DNA of 64,000 nucleotides from Candidatus Arcticimaribacter forsetii. GTDB lineage: Bacteria > Bacteroidota > Bacteroidia > Flavobacteriales > Flavobacteriaceae. Location: assembly GCF_910589745.1 (NCBI RefSeq), contig NZ_OU342399.1:1240001-1304000 (forward strand). Direction: 5' to 3'. The notes under the pieces were generated by a model. It saw nothing but the letters and a program-made list of their open reading frames with translations, had not been told where the DNA came from and searched no databases. Shown here piece after piece: positions 19,667-28,817 of the stretch (positions are counted from its first letter, which is position 1; each line of letters opens with the position of its first letter). Made by a program: the position numbers and the translations under genes.

Positions 19667-20827
19667 CTAATAGGGTAACTCTAATTTACCTGTCAATACA
19701 TTTCTAGAAATTATAATTCTTTGTATTTCAGAAGTCCCCTCATATATCTGAGTAATTTTAGCATCTCGCATTAAACGTTCTACATGATATTCTTTAACAT
19801 AACCATTTCCACCATGAATTTGAACTGCTTCCACCGTATGCTTCATCGCGGCTTCTGATGCGATTAATTTTGCCATTGCACTAGCGTACCCGTAATCTAG
19901 ACCAGAATCTTTTAAATAGGCTGCTCGATACACAATCATTCTAGCGGCTTCGATGTCAAGAGCCATATCGGCTAATTTAAATGCAATTGCTTGATGATTA
20001 CCAATAGATATACCGAAAGCTTCTCTCTGATTTGCATAAGAAACTGCAAGTTCATAAGCACCAGCTGCAATACCTAATGCTTGTGCAGCTATTCCAATTC
20101 TACCTCCTTCTAATGTTTTCATAGCAAACTTAAAACCAAAACCATCGGCTCCAATTCTATTTTCTTTGGGTACTTTAACATCAGAATAACTTATGGAATG
20201 AGTATCAGATGAACGTATTCCCATTTTATCTTCCTTTGGACCTATGGTAACACCTTCCCAATCACGCTCAACAATAAATACATTAATACCCTTGTGTCCT
20301 TTTTCTTTATCCGTATGTGCAACAACCAATTGGATGGTTGCTTTTCCTCCGTTAGTAATCCAGTTTTTTACTCCATTTAATAAATAATGGTCACCCATAT
20401 CTATAGCTGTTGTTCTTTGCGAAGTTGCATCACTTCCAGCTTCAGGCTCTGAAAGACAAAAACATCCAATCTCATTTCCAGTAGTTAATCTGGGTATATA
20501 TTTCTGTTTTTGTTCTTCCGACCCATATTCTTCAAGCCCCCAAAGAACAAGTGAATTATTTACAGACATTATTACAGAGCAACTCGCGTCGATCTTAGAA
20601 ATTTCCTCCATAGCAAGAACATAAGAGAGCGTATCCATACCGCTACCACCATATGCAGAATCAGTCATCATAGACAAAAAACCCATCTCACCCATTTCCT
20701 TGACAAATTCAGTTGGATAAGACATAGAAGTGTCTCGTTCAATTACTCCTTCTTTAAGTCTTGATAAAGCGAATTCTCGTGCTGCTTCTTTAACCGCTAT
20801 ATGTTCTTCTTCAAGTTTAAAAATCAT
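19667..20827 (-). CDS. Acyl-CoA dehydrogenase
   Basis: A 386-residue FAD-dependent acyl-CoA dehydrogenase that introduces the trans-2 double bond in beta-oxidation. FAD and substrate motifs are GCFCLSEPEAGSDATSQRTTA (about 136-156), WITNGGKATIQLVVAHT, and the C-terminal QIHGGNGYVKEYHVERLMRDAKITQIYEGTSEIQ. The latter contains the catalytic-base Glu of IYEGTSEI, as in short-chain and butyryl-type enzymes. No C-terminal extension is present. It is the last gene of the beta-oxidation group, 19 bp after tesB. Chain-length preference is not readable; short/medium chain is my guess. Confidence 0.92.
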   Translation of the reverse strand: MIFKLEEEHIAVKEAAREFALSRLKEGVIERDTSMSYPTEFVKEMGEMGFLSMMTDSAYGGSGMDTLSYVLAMEEISKIDASCSVIMSVNNSLVLWGLEEYGSEEQKQKYIPRLTTGNEIGCFCLSEPEAGSDATSQRTTAIDMGDHYLLNGVKNWITNGGKATIQLVVAHTDKEKGHKGINVFIVERDWEGVTIGPKEDKMGIRSSDTHSISYSDVKVPKENRIGADGFGFKFAMKTLEGGRIGIAAQALGIAAGAYELAVSYANQREAFGISIGNHQAIAFKLADMALDIEAARMIVYRAAYLKDSGLDYGYASAMAKLIASEAAMKHTVEAVQIHGGNGYVKEYHVERLMRDAKITQIYEGTSEIQRIIISRNVLTGKLELPY

Positions 20828-20846
20828 GGTTATATAATTTAATTGC

Positions 20847-21719
20847 TTATTCTTTTTTAATCATTTCACTCATCAAACCCTCCTGGGCAACTGAAGCAAC
20901 TAGATCTCCATTTTTATTAAATATACTACCTCTTGAAAACCCTCTAGAATTAGAAGCACTAGGACTATCCATGGCATATAAAAGCCATTCATCTACTCTA
21001 AAATCTCTGTGAAACCATAAAGCATGATCTAAGCTTGCATAAAACATAGATTTACTTTGAAATTCTTCAACATGAGGAAGTGTTGCGGTACTAAGTAAAT
21101 TATAGTCTGACGCATAAGCAAGCAATTGGTGGTGCAAGGGTGTGTCAAAGTCTTTTAATTCATCTGAAGTCGTAAACCAAATATTATCGAAGGGCTCACT
21201 GTTTTTAGAATACTTAGGTAAAAAAGGCTCTACAGGTCGAATATCAAATGCTCTAGGCAATACACTCTTCAATCGTTGATGCAATTTTGGATTGCTAACT
21301 TCTAATTCAACAATTTGATCTAATGTTGGAATAAGTACTTCCGGTTCTTTTAAATTAGGCATTGGAATTTGATGATCCACCCCTTTCATTTTTTTGTTGA
21401 AAGAAGCAGACATTATGAAAATAGTTTTCCCGTTTTGTTTGGCTATCACTCTTCTTGTAGTAAAACTATTTCCATCTCGAATGGGATCAACTTCATATAC
21501 AATAGGAATATCCAATTGACCTCCCAAAATAAAATAAGCGTGCATGGAATGAGCAATTCTATCAGTTGGAACACTTTGGTATGCAGCATGAAGAGATTGA
21601 CCCAAAACTTGCCCACCAAAAACTCTACCCCATGGGGTTATATAATTTTGCCCTAAGAAAGTGTTTGGGCTTGTTTTTTCAAGGGTTATTAAGTCAATTA
21701 CTTCTTGAATTGTTTCCAT
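20847..21719 (-). CDS. tesB: Acyl-CoA thioesterase II (TesB)
   Basis: A 290-residue double-hotdog thioesterase that hydrolyses acyl-CoA to free acid. The N-terminal half has FLGQNYITPWGRVFGGQVLGQSLHAAYQ and HSMHAYFILGG. The C-terminal half has ASLDHALWFHRDFRVDEWLLYAMDSPSASNSRGFSRG and VASVAQEGLMS, in the order usual for TesB. The conserved Asp in SLDHALWFH matches the Asp of the catalytic Asp/Gln/Thr set. It is downstream of a terminator-like hairpin that separates it from fadJ, so expression is probably lower than the upstream genes. Confidence 0.92.
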   Translation of the reverse strand: METIQEVIDLITLEKTSPNTFLGQNYITPWGRVFGGQVLGQSLHAAYQSVPTDRIAHSMHAYFILGGQLDIPIVYEVDPIRDGNSFTTRRVIAKQNGKTIFIMSASFNKKMKGVDHQIPMPNLKEPEVLIPTLDQIVELEVSNPKLHQRLKSVLPRAFDIRPVEPFLPKYSKNSEPFDNIWFTTSDELKDFDTPLHHQLLAYASDYNLLSTATLPHVEEFQSKSMFYASLDHALWFHRDFRVDEWLLYAMDSPSASNSRGFSRGSIFNKNGDLVASVAQEGLMSEMIKKE

Positions 21720-21730
21720 AGAGTGTATTT

Positions 21731-21772
21731 AAAAAAAATGCTCCTGTTTAACTGAATATAAAAGGAGCATTT
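21731..21772 (-). terminator. Hairpin terminator between fadJ-like gene and tesB
   Basis: A perfect 10-bp stem, AAATGCTCCT (21736-21745) and AGGAGCATTT (21763-21772), encloses a 17-nt loop. Read on the minus strand it is followed by a run of eight T residues. It lies 23 bp beyond the fadJ-like stop and before tesB, so it should partly terminate the upstream transcript. Confidence 0.8.
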
Positions 21773-21794
21773 CTATAGTTAAATTTTACTTTTT

Positions 21795-23942
21795 TTAATA
21801 CTCATGAATTGATTTTCCAGCCTCTGACATAGCTCTTAGCTTGTCAGGAACTGTAAATCGCTCACCAAAACGTTTTGTAAAGTCATCGCATTCTGCGACA
21901 AAAGTTTGTATTCCAACAAAATCAATATAAGAAAGAACTCCTCCAGTAAAAATTGGGAATCCCCAACCAAGAACAGAACCTAAATCACCATCAACAACAC
22001 TATTTAAAACACCTTCTTCTAAACATTTGAAAGCTTCAATTGCCTGTCTATGAAGAATTCTTTTACCGACAGTCTCTTTATCTAGATAATCTACATTAGA
22101 GTTATATTTTTCTGCAAGACCAGGCCATAATTTCTTTGGCATTCCCTTAGGATAATCATAAAAACCAGCACCCCATTTCTTACCTTTTCTATCATGGTTC
22201 TCGACCAAATCTTTTTGCATTTTATACGAGCGCTCTTGGAAAGCTGGTTTATTTAGAGTTGGATCACTTTCATAAACATGTAAACCAAGAGTCAGAGTAA
22301 CTTCATCAATTACTGCAAGGGGACCAACAGCCATACCTTCGGCTTTCGATACATTCTCTACCATCGCAGCAGGAACACCTTCTTCAACCATAAATGAACC
22401 TTCTGAAACAAAAGTACCGAAACAACGCGAAGTATAGAATCCACGACTATCATTTACAACTATAGGGATTTTACCAATAGCTACTGTATAATCTACAGCG
22501 GCAGCAATTGCTTTTGCCTCTGTTTTTTCTCCAACAATAATTTCAACTAAAGGCATTTTTTCAACTGGGGAAAAGAAATGTATTCCAATAAAATTATCTG
22601 GCCTAGAAGATGCTTTTGCTAATTCAGTAATTGGTATTGTTGAAGTATTTGATGCGTAAATTTTATCCTTACCAAGAACTGCTTCTGTTTCTGCAGTAAC
22701 AATAGCTTTTAACTTTGGATCTTCAAAAACTGCTTCAATAACTAGATCACAATCTTTCATTGCAGCAGGATCAGTTGTAGCTTCAATTCTTGATAGTAAA
22801 GCTTCAGCTTTTTCTGGAGTGGATCTCTTTTTTGAAATAGCTTTGTCAAGAATAGCCTTAGAATATGCTTTTCCTTTTTCTGCTCCTTCTTGAGTTACAT
22901 CCTTAAGAACTACATTCATCCCTGCCTTAGCTGAAACATAAGCAATACCAGCTCCCATCATACCAGCTCCTAAAATTCCTAGCTTTTTAATTTCATATTT
23001 AGGTTCTGTTTTCGGTCTAGCAATTCCCTTTTTAGCTTTTTGAAGCTCCATAAATCCAGTTCGAATCATGTTTTTAGCCTCCTTAGACGCAAGTAATTTT
23101 GTAAAATAGCGAGCTTCTATTTCTAAGGCACGGTCTATGGTCATCGGTAATCCATCATGAATAACTTTCATGATGTAATTCTGTGCAGGGTAATTTCCAT
23201 GTGCCATTTTACCCAGATTTCCTGCAGCACCAACAAGAGTTTGAACTCCGTTTGCTGACCACACATCACCTCCAGGTACCCTATATTTTTTGTTATCCCA
23301 AGGTTGTACAGGGTTTGAGTTTGCTAAAATCCATGCTTTTGATTTCTCAATAAGTTCTTCCTGTGATTCAGCTAAATCATCAACTAGACCATCTTTTAAA
23401 GCTTGTGCTGGTCGAACTTCTTTTCCTTGTAACAAATACATTAATGCATTTTGTATTCCAAGTAAATAAGGAGCTTTAGAATTTCCACCACCTGCGGGTA
23501 ATAACCCAACTTTAGCTTCAGGAAATCCTAATTTAATTTTAACATTATTTAAAACAATTCGGTGGTGACAGGTTAGACATAATTCTAATCCACCTCCCAT
23601 TGCAGTACCATTAATTGCAGCTACAAAAGGTTTTCCAGCAGTTTCAATAGCGCGTAACGCTTGGTGCATTTGCATAGTAGTTTCGAACTGCTCTTTAGGG
23701 TTATTACCCATATTTTGTAGTTCTCTTAAATCAGCACCTGGCATAAACATACTTCTAGCCGAAGTTATTATAACCCCTTTAATATTCTTATCAGCAATTG
23801 CATCTTGAGCAAGTTGAATATAAGCAGTTATAAATTCTGTACTAAAAAGGTTTGTTGGGTTATTTATTTGATTGATAGAAAGAACTCCGATACCGTCAGT
23901 TCCAACTTCAAATTCAAAAAGGTCGTTTTTAATATTTTCCAT
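21795..23942 (-). CDS. fadJ: Bifunctional enoyl-CoA hydratase / 3-hydroxyacyl-CoA dehydrogenase (FadJ-like)
   Basis: A 715-residue multifunctional beta-oxidation enzyme. The crotonase domain (1 to about 190) has ARSMFMPGADLREL, the oxyanion loop NGTAMGGGLELCL with its hydratase Glu, and LGFPEAKVGLLPAGGG with the second Glu. The dehydrogenase (about 320-610) has the NAD-binding GILGAGMMGAGIAYVSAKAG, the segment CDLVIEAVFEDPKLK, SNTSTIPITELA and the catalytic-His motif NFIGIHFFSPVEKMPLVEII. A C-terminal 3HCDH repeat follows. This is the FadJ/FadB alpha-subunit architecture, and the adjacent thiolase gene is its partner. Confidence 0.93.
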   Translation of the reverse strand: MENIKNDLFEFEVGTDGIGVLSINQINNPTNLFSTEFITAYIQLAQDAIADKNIKGVIITSARSMFMPGADLRELQNMGNNPKEQFETTMQMHQALRAIETAGKPFVAAINGTAMGGGLELCLTCHHRIVLNNVKIKLGFPEAKVGLLPAGGGNSKAPYLLGIQNALMYLLQGKEVRPAQALKDGLVDDLAESQEELIEKSKAWILANSNPVQPWDNKKYRVPGGDVWSANGVQTLVGAAGNLGKMAHGNYPAQNYIMKVIHDGLPMTIDRALEIEARYFTKLLASKEAKNMIRTGFMELQKAKKGIARPKTEPKYEIKKLGILGAGMMGAGIAYVSAKAGMNVVLKDVTQEGAEKGKAYSKAILDKAISKKRSTPEKAEALLSRIEATTDPAAMKDCDLVIEAVFEDPKLKAIVTAETEAVLGKDKIYASNTSTIPITELAKASSRPDNFIGIHFFSPVEKMPLVEIIVGEKTEAKAIAAAVDYTVAIGKIPIVVNDSRGFYTSRCFGTFVSEGSFMVEEGVPAAMVENVSKAEGMAVGPLAVIDEVTLTLGLHVYESDPTLNKPAFQERSYKMQKDLVENHDRKGKKWGAGFYDYPKGMPKKLWPGLAEKYNSNVDYLDKETVGKRILHRQAIEAFKCLEEGVLNSVVDGDLGSVLGWGFPIFTGGVLSYIDFVGIQTFVAECDDFTKRFGERFTVPDKLRAMSEAGKSIHEY

Positions 23943-23968
23943 TTGAAATATTTTTTCTTAATTCTTTA

Positions 23969-25171
23969 TTAAACACGTTCAATGATCGTAGCAATACCCA
24001 TTCCTCCACCAATACATAGTGTAATCAGTCCGGTATTTAAATCTCTTCTTTCTAATTCATCCATTAAGGTTCCTGCAATCATACAACCAGTTGCTCCTAG
24101 AGGATGCCCCATCGCGATTGCTCCACCGTTTACATTTACAATGGAATGATCAACTCCTAACTTATCCATAAAATACATAGGGATCGCAGAAAAAGCTTCG
24201 TTTACTTCGAATAAGTCAATATCATTAATGCTCATTCCGGCTTGTTTTAATGCTTTAACACTAGCAGGAACAGGACCTGTTAACATTATCGTTGGATCTG
24301 TACCTTCAACAGCAGCAGCTCGAACTCTAAAACGTGGAGTTAAACCTATCGCTTTTCCAATTTCTTTGTTTCCAATTAAAGTCGCTCCCGCTCCATCGAC
24401 TATAGAAGATGAATTTGCGGCATGATGTACATGGTCTAATTCTTCAATTTCAGGATATTTATCTATTGCAACTGCATCAAAACCTCCCATACTTCCCATC
24501 ATTGCAAAGGAGGGTTGCAACTTACTAATTCCTTCTAAAGTGGTTGAAGGACGAATATTTTCATCCGTTGCAAGAATGTCAATTCCGTTGATGTCTGTAA
24601 TTGGAATACGTGATTTAAAACGTTTATCAGCTTCTGCCTCAGAAGCTCTTTTTTGAGATTCAACAGCATACAAATCCGTATCGTTTCTTGAAAAACCATA
24701 TTTAGTTGCAATTAGATCAGCTGAAATTCCTTGAGGAACTAGATTTCTTGGAATAGCTTGTAAAGGATCCATTAAGAACCCTCCTCCATCTGAGCCCATA
24801 GGAACACGGGACATGCTTTCTACACCTCCAGCAACCATAAGGTTGCTAAAACCAGATTTGACATATGCAGCAGCCTGATTCATAGCTTCTAATCCTGAGC
24901 CACAAAAACGATTTAATGTAACCCCGCATAAGTGATCTCCATAATTAGATTCTTGAGCTGCAGATTTTGCAATATTAACTCCTTGATCTTTAACTTGAGC
25001 TACACAACCAAAAATTACATCCTCTACCTTAGAGGTGTCCAATTGATTTCTTTCTTTTAATGCAACCAAAACTTGGCGAGAAAGTTCCGTAGGAGTTACT
25101 CCATACAAAGCTCCCTTTTTATTTCCTTTACCTCGAACCGAGCGAACGGCATCATAAATATATGCTTCCAT
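23969..25171 (-). CDS. fadA: Acetyl-CoA C-acyltransferase (3-ketoacyl-CoA thiolase, FadA/FadI-like)
   Basis: A 400-residue thiolase that cleaves 3-ketoacyl-CoA. The acylated-Cys motif is [16 protein letters not shown] (about 85-100). The C-terminal active-site His lies in [24 protein letters not shown] and the proton-shuttle Cys in [19 protein letters not shown]. Length is normal. It is 26 bp upstream of the fadJ-like gene and 10 bp after the isomerase gene. It belongs to the degradative thiolase group judging from its partners, though biosynthetic thiolases share these motifs. Confidence 0.93.
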   Translation of the reverse strand: MEAYIYDAVRSVRGKGNKKGALYGVTPTELSRQVLVALKERNQLDTSKVEDVIFGCVAQVKDQGVNIAKSAAQESNYGDHLCGVTLNRFCGSGLEAMNQAAAYVKSGFSNLMVAGGVESMSRVPMGSDGGGFLMDPLQAIPRNLVPQGISADLIATKYGFSRNDTDLYAVESQKRASEAEADKRFKSRIPITDINGIDILATDENIRPSTTLEGISKLQPSFAMMGSMGGFDAVAIDKYPEIEELDHVHHAANSSSIVDGAGATLIGNKEIGKAIGLTPRFRVRAAAVEGTDPTIMLTGPVPASVKALKQAGMSINDIDLFEVNEAFSAIPMYFMDKLGVDHSIVNVNGGAIAMGHPLGATGCMIAGTLMDELERRDLNTGLITLCIGGGMGIATIIERV

Positions 25172-25181
25172 CTTTATTATT

Positions 25182-25949
25182 TTACTTTTTTAAATTATTC
25201 ATAAATTTCTGTATTACCTCTTGAGTAAAAGGCTCTGACAAATGTTTAACATCATTCTTTACTAATTCAGTGAAATCACGATCCACTAATTTAAGTAAGT
25301 TTTTTCTTAATGCGTATTTAGTTTCTTTAAAAGCAGGGAGATGTATTTTTAACAATTGCTTTAAAAATACTTCTGAACGTTCCAGTACATTTTTTGAAGG
25401 TACAGACTCATTGACTAATCCAACTTGAACTGCTTCATCGCTGGTGTATAATTTCATTAATTGAATTGCCTCCCAAGCTTGTTTCTCTCCCATGTGATAT
25501 GCGTAAATTTGTGCTAGTAGTTCTGGCACCTTCATGGACATTTTAAATTCATGCATTCCGACTACGTGTTTAGCTCCATTAGCCATTATTCTATAATCAG
25601 CACACAAAGCTAATATTGTAGCCCCTGCCGGAGCATACCCTGTAATAGCACAAACAAAAGGTTTAGAGAAACGGATCATTACTTGCAAAGCTTCATAATA
25701 TAAATTCCAAAATTCAGTAGCTTTTGATTCACCTCCAGTTGCTATGTTAACTATATCGAGACCTGCACTAAAACCGTTCGGCCTTCCACTTAACACAACC
25801 CCATAAACAGAATCATCTTGATCTAAGTCTACGAAAGCGTTTTTCAAGTCCCTAACCATCGATGTATTTATCTCATTAACCTTTCCTCCATTTAATTGAA
25901 CAATGGCATAATTTTCTTTACGATTTATTGAAATTGAAGTGTAGGTCAT
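25182..25949 (-). CDS. Enoyl-CoA hydratase/isomerase family, probable delta3-delta2-enoyl-CoA isomerase
   Basis: A 255-residue crotonase-fold protein. The oxyanion segment is GYAPAGATILALCADYRIMA (about 108-127), followed by VVGMHEFKMSMKVPELL. This layout, PAGx-tILA then G-x-x-E, resembles mitochondrial ECI1 (PAGG and GLNETQLGI), where the Glu is the sole catalytic acid/base. The first hydratase Glu position in the GGG(L/C)E loop is absent. That pattern suggests an isomerase needed for unsaturated fatty acids rather than a hydratase. It is the first gene of the beta-oxidation operon, with a -7 box 20 bp upstream. Confidence 0.85.
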   Translation of the reverse strand: MTYTSISINRKENYAIVQLNGGKVNEINTSMVRDLKNAFVDLDQDDSVYGVVLSGRPNGFSAGLDIVNIATGGESKATEFWNLYYEALQVMIRFSKPFVCAITGYAPAGATILALCADYRIMANGAKHVVGMHEFKMSMKVPELLAQIYAYHMGEKQAWEAIQLMKLYTSDEAVQVGLVNESVPSKNVLERSEVFLKQLLKIHLPAFKETKYALRKNLLKLVDRDFTELVKNDVKHLSEPFTQEVIQKFMNNLKK

Positions 25950-25969
25950 TTAATTTTAATGGTCTTGGA

Positions 25970-25987
25970 CAAATATATAAATATATT
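25970..25987 (-). promoter_or_regulatory. -7 box and overlapping dyad upstream of the beta-oxidation operon
   Basis: TATATTTG (25977-25970 on the minus strand) exactly fits TAnnTTTG and lies 20 bp before the isomerase gene start. A dyad AATATAT-AA-ATATATT at 25972-25987 overlaps it and could be an operator for the divergent TetR regulator. It is very AT-rich, so the dyad may be chance. Confidence 0.45.
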
Positions 25988-26046
25988 GGTTATGTTCTTA
26001 ATTAATTCAAAAAATGCATAAAACTATTTTTACATTAAATTAAATA

Positions 26047-26063
26047 TTAGTTAAATTAGCTAA
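26047..26063. promoter_or_regulatory. Candidate TetR operator
   Basis: TTAGTTAAATTAGCTAA is a 17-bp inverted repeat around a central A, with one mismatched pair, ending 2 bp before the tetR ATG. Its size and place are typical of a TetR autoregulatory operator. The binding protein is inferred only from position. Confidence 0.45.
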
Positions 26064-26065
26064 TA

Positions 26066-26704
26066 ATGAATGAAAAAAACAAAAGAAAACGCGGAAGACC
26101 TGCCGAAAAAAAGGGTATAGATCGTGGGATGATATTGAATATAGCTTTGAAAGAATTTTCTAAGCATGGATATGGAGGTGTCAGTTTAAATAAAATTTCT
26201 ACACTTTGTGAAGTCAATGACTCGCTACTCCACTATCATTTTGGAAACAAAGAAGATTTGTGGAAAAAAGCAGTAAGCACTGCCTTTGATGCTTATTTAA
26301 AAGAGTCCGTTATAACTTTTAAGTTACTTAAACATTTATCATTAAAAGATACAGCAAAAACCCTAGCTCGTCAATTTATATACTATAACTCTAAGTTTCC
26401 AGAATTGTATTTAGTTATTGTTCATGAAATGACTCAAGAGTCTTCCAGAAGCGATTGGTTAATCGAAAATGTTCTTAAACCACTTACAGAAAAATCAGGG
26501 CAACTCCATCGAATGTTAGTTAATAAAGGTCTTTCAGAGGACTTCCCTATTCCAAATTTGACTACTATATTTTTCAGTGCTGCTAATTCAATTTTTCTTT
26601 TTAATTATCAAATGAAAAAGCAATTTGGTATTGATCCATTTGATGAAAAAGAAGTTAAAAAACACGCGGATATTATTGTCAAGATATTTTACCCAAACAT
26701 TTAA
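26066..26704 (+). CDS. TetR/AcrR family transcriptional regulator
   Basis: A 212-residue TetR-type repressor. A basic N-terminal arm KNKRKRGRPAEKKG precedes the helix-turn-helix ILNIALKEFSKHGYGGVSLNKISTLCEVNDSLLHYHFGNKEDLWKKAV (about 24-71), which carries the YHFGNKEDL signature. The C-terminal ligand domain is helical. It is divergent from the five-gene beta-oxidation set with a 116-bp gap, so the likely effector is an acyl-CoA or fatty acid and the likely target is that operon. Function as its regulator is inference from context, similar to FadR/FabR-type TetR proteins in other bacteria. Confidence 0.88.
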   Translation: MNEKNKRKRGRPAEKKGIDRGMILNIALKEFSKHGYGGVSLNKISTLCEVNDSLLHYHFGNKEDLWKKAVSTAFDAYLKESVITFKLLKHLSLKDTAKTLARQFIYYNSKFPELYLVIVHEMTQESSRSDWLIENVLKPLTEKSGQLHRMLVNKGLSEDFPIPNLTTIFFSAANSIFLFNYQMKKQFGIDPFDEKEVKKHADIIVKIFYPNI

Positions 26705-26775
26705 ATAAATAAAGGCCAAATCATAAGCGAATTATTCTTTTTTGCTCAGCTGATTTAAAAAACGTTTCTTGCAAT

Positions 26776-27747
26776 ATGATTTCTAACAGTCTTTTAAATT
26801 CACTACTAAAATTTTTCGTATTATTCTTTGGAATAATTCTAATGCTTTTATTGATTTTCAGAACTCCAGATGTTTCTGTAGATTCACTGAAAAGACAGTA
26901 TACTGACTCAAATTCTCATTTCATGTCAGTGGATGGTCTAGAAGTGCATTATAAAGATGAAGGTTCTGGAACTCCAATTATTTTATTACATGGAACAAGC
27001 GCCTCTCTTCATACCTGGGATGGTTGGACCAAAGAATTAACTATAAATAATTACAGAGTAATTCGCATGGATTTACCTGCTTTTGGTATAACAGGAGCAA
27101 ACAAAGACAATTTATATGACCTTCCTAGTTACTCTAAGTTTTTAACTGATTTTGTTAACCAACTCGAACTCGATAAATTTATTCTTGCCGGGAATTCTCT
27201 CGGGGGCTCTATAAGCTGGCATTATACTTCAAGTAATCCTGAAAAAGTTCAGAAATTAATTTTACTAGATCCAGCTGGATTTCCATCAAAAAAGGAACGC
27301 CCTTTAGTATTTGAGTTAGCTGAAATACCTATTTTAAATCAAATATTAAAACACATAACTCCAAAATCTCTTATTAAAGATAACTTAGAGCAGGTTTACT
27401 TTGACGACTCAAAAGTAACAGAGAATCTTGTCGATCGATATCATCAAATGATTTTAAGAAAAGGAAGCCGTGCAGCTTTTATAGAACGTGCAAAACTTGA
27501 AGGTCAAGATTACACAGAGCTTCTATACACTATTAAATCGCCAACTTTAATAATATGGGGAGAAGATGATCTCTGGATTCCGGTTGAAGATGGTTTTAAA
27601 TTTAAAGAACGCATGGCAAACTCTAACTTAGTGATCATGAAAGAAACAGGTCACGTTCCAATGGAGGAAAAACCTTTAGAAAGTTTAGCACTTGCCCTTA
27701 ATTTCCTAAATCTAGAGATTGAAAATGAAAATTTCCTAAAAGAATAA
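26776..27747 (+). CDS. Membrane-anchored alpha/beta hydrolase
   Basis: A 323-residue alpha/beta-fold hydrolase with an N-terminal transmembrane anchor, SLLKFFVLFFGIILMLLLIF (residues 8-27). Then come the oxyanion strand IILLHGTSASLHTWDGW, the nucleophile elbow ILAGNSLGGSISW (Ser in GNSLGG), catalytic Asp in LIIWGEDDLWIP, and His in ETGHVPMEEKP. The triad is therefore complete. The substrate is unknown; it looks like epoxide-hydrolase or esterase-like members. It lies 71 bp after tetR and 2 bp before the DoxX-like gene, with which it is co-transcribed. Confidence 0.82.
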   Translation: MISNSLLNSLLKFFVLFFGIILMLLLIFRTPDVSVDSLKRQYTDSNSHFMSVDGLEVHYKDEGSGTPIILLHGTSASLHTWDGWTKELTINNYRVIRMDLPAFGITGANKDNLYDLPSYSKFLTDFVNQLELDKFILAGNSLGGSISWHYTSSNPEKVQKLILLDPAGFPSKKERPLVFELAEIPILNQILKHITPKSLIKDNLEQVYFDDSKVTENLVDRYHQMILRKGSRAAFIERAKLEGQDYTELLYTIKSPTLIIWGEDDLWIPVEDGFKFKERMANSNLVIMKETGHVPMEEKPLESLALALNFLNLEIENENFLKE

Positions 27748-27749
27748 AT

Positions 27750-28106
27750 ATGGTACAATTATACATTATGGGAGGTATATATTTCGTTTTAGGAATCTTT
27801 CATTTTACCCATACTGGTTTTTATAGGCCTTTAATGCCCAAATTTTTACCAGCACATGATTCATTAATTTATTGGAGTGGAATTGCAGAAATTGTTTTAG
27901 GACTAGGAGTATTATTCCCAATTACAAGAAATAACGCACTTTTAGGAATTATAGTGATGCTTGTAGTTTTTTTAATTGTTCATGTAAATATGCTACTTCC
28001 AGAAAATAGATTAGGGATGTCTTTATGGATTTTGATGTTAAGAATTCCTATACAATTTGTTCTAATGTATTGGGCCTATAGTAATCTTACAAACCCTTTA
28101 TTTTAA
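27750..28106 (+). CDS. DoxX-like small integral membrane protein
   Basis: A 118-residue protein with four predicted hydrophobic helices: LYIMGGIYFVLGIFHF, LIYWSGIAEIVLGLGVLF, LLGIIVMLVVFLIVHVNM and LMLRIPIQFVLMYWAY. The helix 2 motif SGIAEIVLGLGVLFP fits DoxX/DoxX-like families. Function is unknown. The gene begins 2 bp after the hydrolase and its 3' end overlaps the convergent SGNH lipoprotein gene by 20 bp. Confidence 0.75.
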   Translation: MVQLYIMGGIYFVLGIFHFTHTGFYRPLMPKFLPAHDSLIYWSGIAEIVLGLGVLFPITRNNALLGIIVMLVVFLIVHVNMLLPENRLGMSLWILMLRIPIQFVLMYWAYSNLTNPLF

Positions 28107-28788
28107 TAATCTCTTTCTTAATGATTTGATTCCAAAGGGCATATCCGTCTTTGTTTAAATGTAGTAAGTCCGAAACAAATAGTTCATCTCTTGGTTTTCC
28201 AGACTGATTTAAAAAATAAGGAGCAGTTTCAATGAAAAATAAATTATCTTTTTTGGCAGTGTAATCCTGAATAAACTGATTAACTTTTTTAATTTCATTC
28301 CATTGTTCCCAACGGTTTGAAGTAGGTGTTATCTCTATAAATGCCATGGGAATTGTTGGGTGCTTATCTCGTACTTGTCGGGTAAAGTATTTTATTAAAC
28401 GTAAAACCTTCTTTGGACTTTCGTCTTCTGGAACTCCTTTAATATCATTTGCTACAAAGCATACAATAATTTCTGGTTTGTGATTGGCTAAAATCCGATC
28501 GGTATAAAAAATAAGATCTCTAAAATGAGCACCTCCGTAACCTCTTTTAATAACTGGAAAAGGATTCATATCTTCCTCAAGAGTATTCCATAAACGAATA
28601 CTCGAACTTCCCAAAAAAAGGATAGAATTATCAGGGTAGCTTACTTGTTTATCTAGTTGCTCAAATTGACGAATCTCTGGAGCTGCCCAACTGTAACTTT
28701 CCAGTGGATATTTTTTTAAAGAAACACATGAAGTGGCACTTACACAAAAAGTAACCGAGAATACTAATTTAAAAAAGTATTTAATCAA
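28087..28788 (-). CDS. SGNH/GDSL-type hydrolase lipoprotein
   Basis: A 233-residue secreted hydrolase. The N-terminus MIKYFFKLVFSVTFCVSATSC looks like a lipoprotein signal with Cys21 as the lipidation site. SGNH blocks are present: block I ILFLGSSSIRLW (Ser nucleophile in the atypical GSSS form), block II Gly in KRGYGGAHF, block III Asn in VANDIKG, and block V Asp/His in DLLHLNKDGY. Substrates of this group are often acetylated sugars or lipids. It follows gapN by 29 bp on the same strand and might share its transcript. Confidence 0.83.
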   Translation of the reverse strand: MIKYFFKLVFSVTFCVSATSCVSLKKYPLESYSWAAPEIRQFEQLDKQVSYPDNSILFLGSSSIRLWNTLEEDMNPFPVIKRGYGGAHFRDLIFYTDRILANHKPEIIVCFVANDIKGVPEDESPKKVLRLIKYFTRQVRDKHPTIPMAFIEITPTSNRWEQWNEIKKVNQFIQDYTAKKDNLFFIETAPYFLNQSGKPRDELFVSDLLHLNKDGYALWNQIIKKEIIKIKGL

Positions 28789-28817
28789 AAGCTTGCCTTA
28801 GTTTATTAAAAGATAAA

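Noticed and set aside
28087-28106. Overlap of DoxX-like and SGNH gene ends as a possible antisense regulatory site
   Set aside because: Short tail-to-tail overlaps occur at three places here (also 10388-10425 and 38595-38620) and look like ordinary gene packing.
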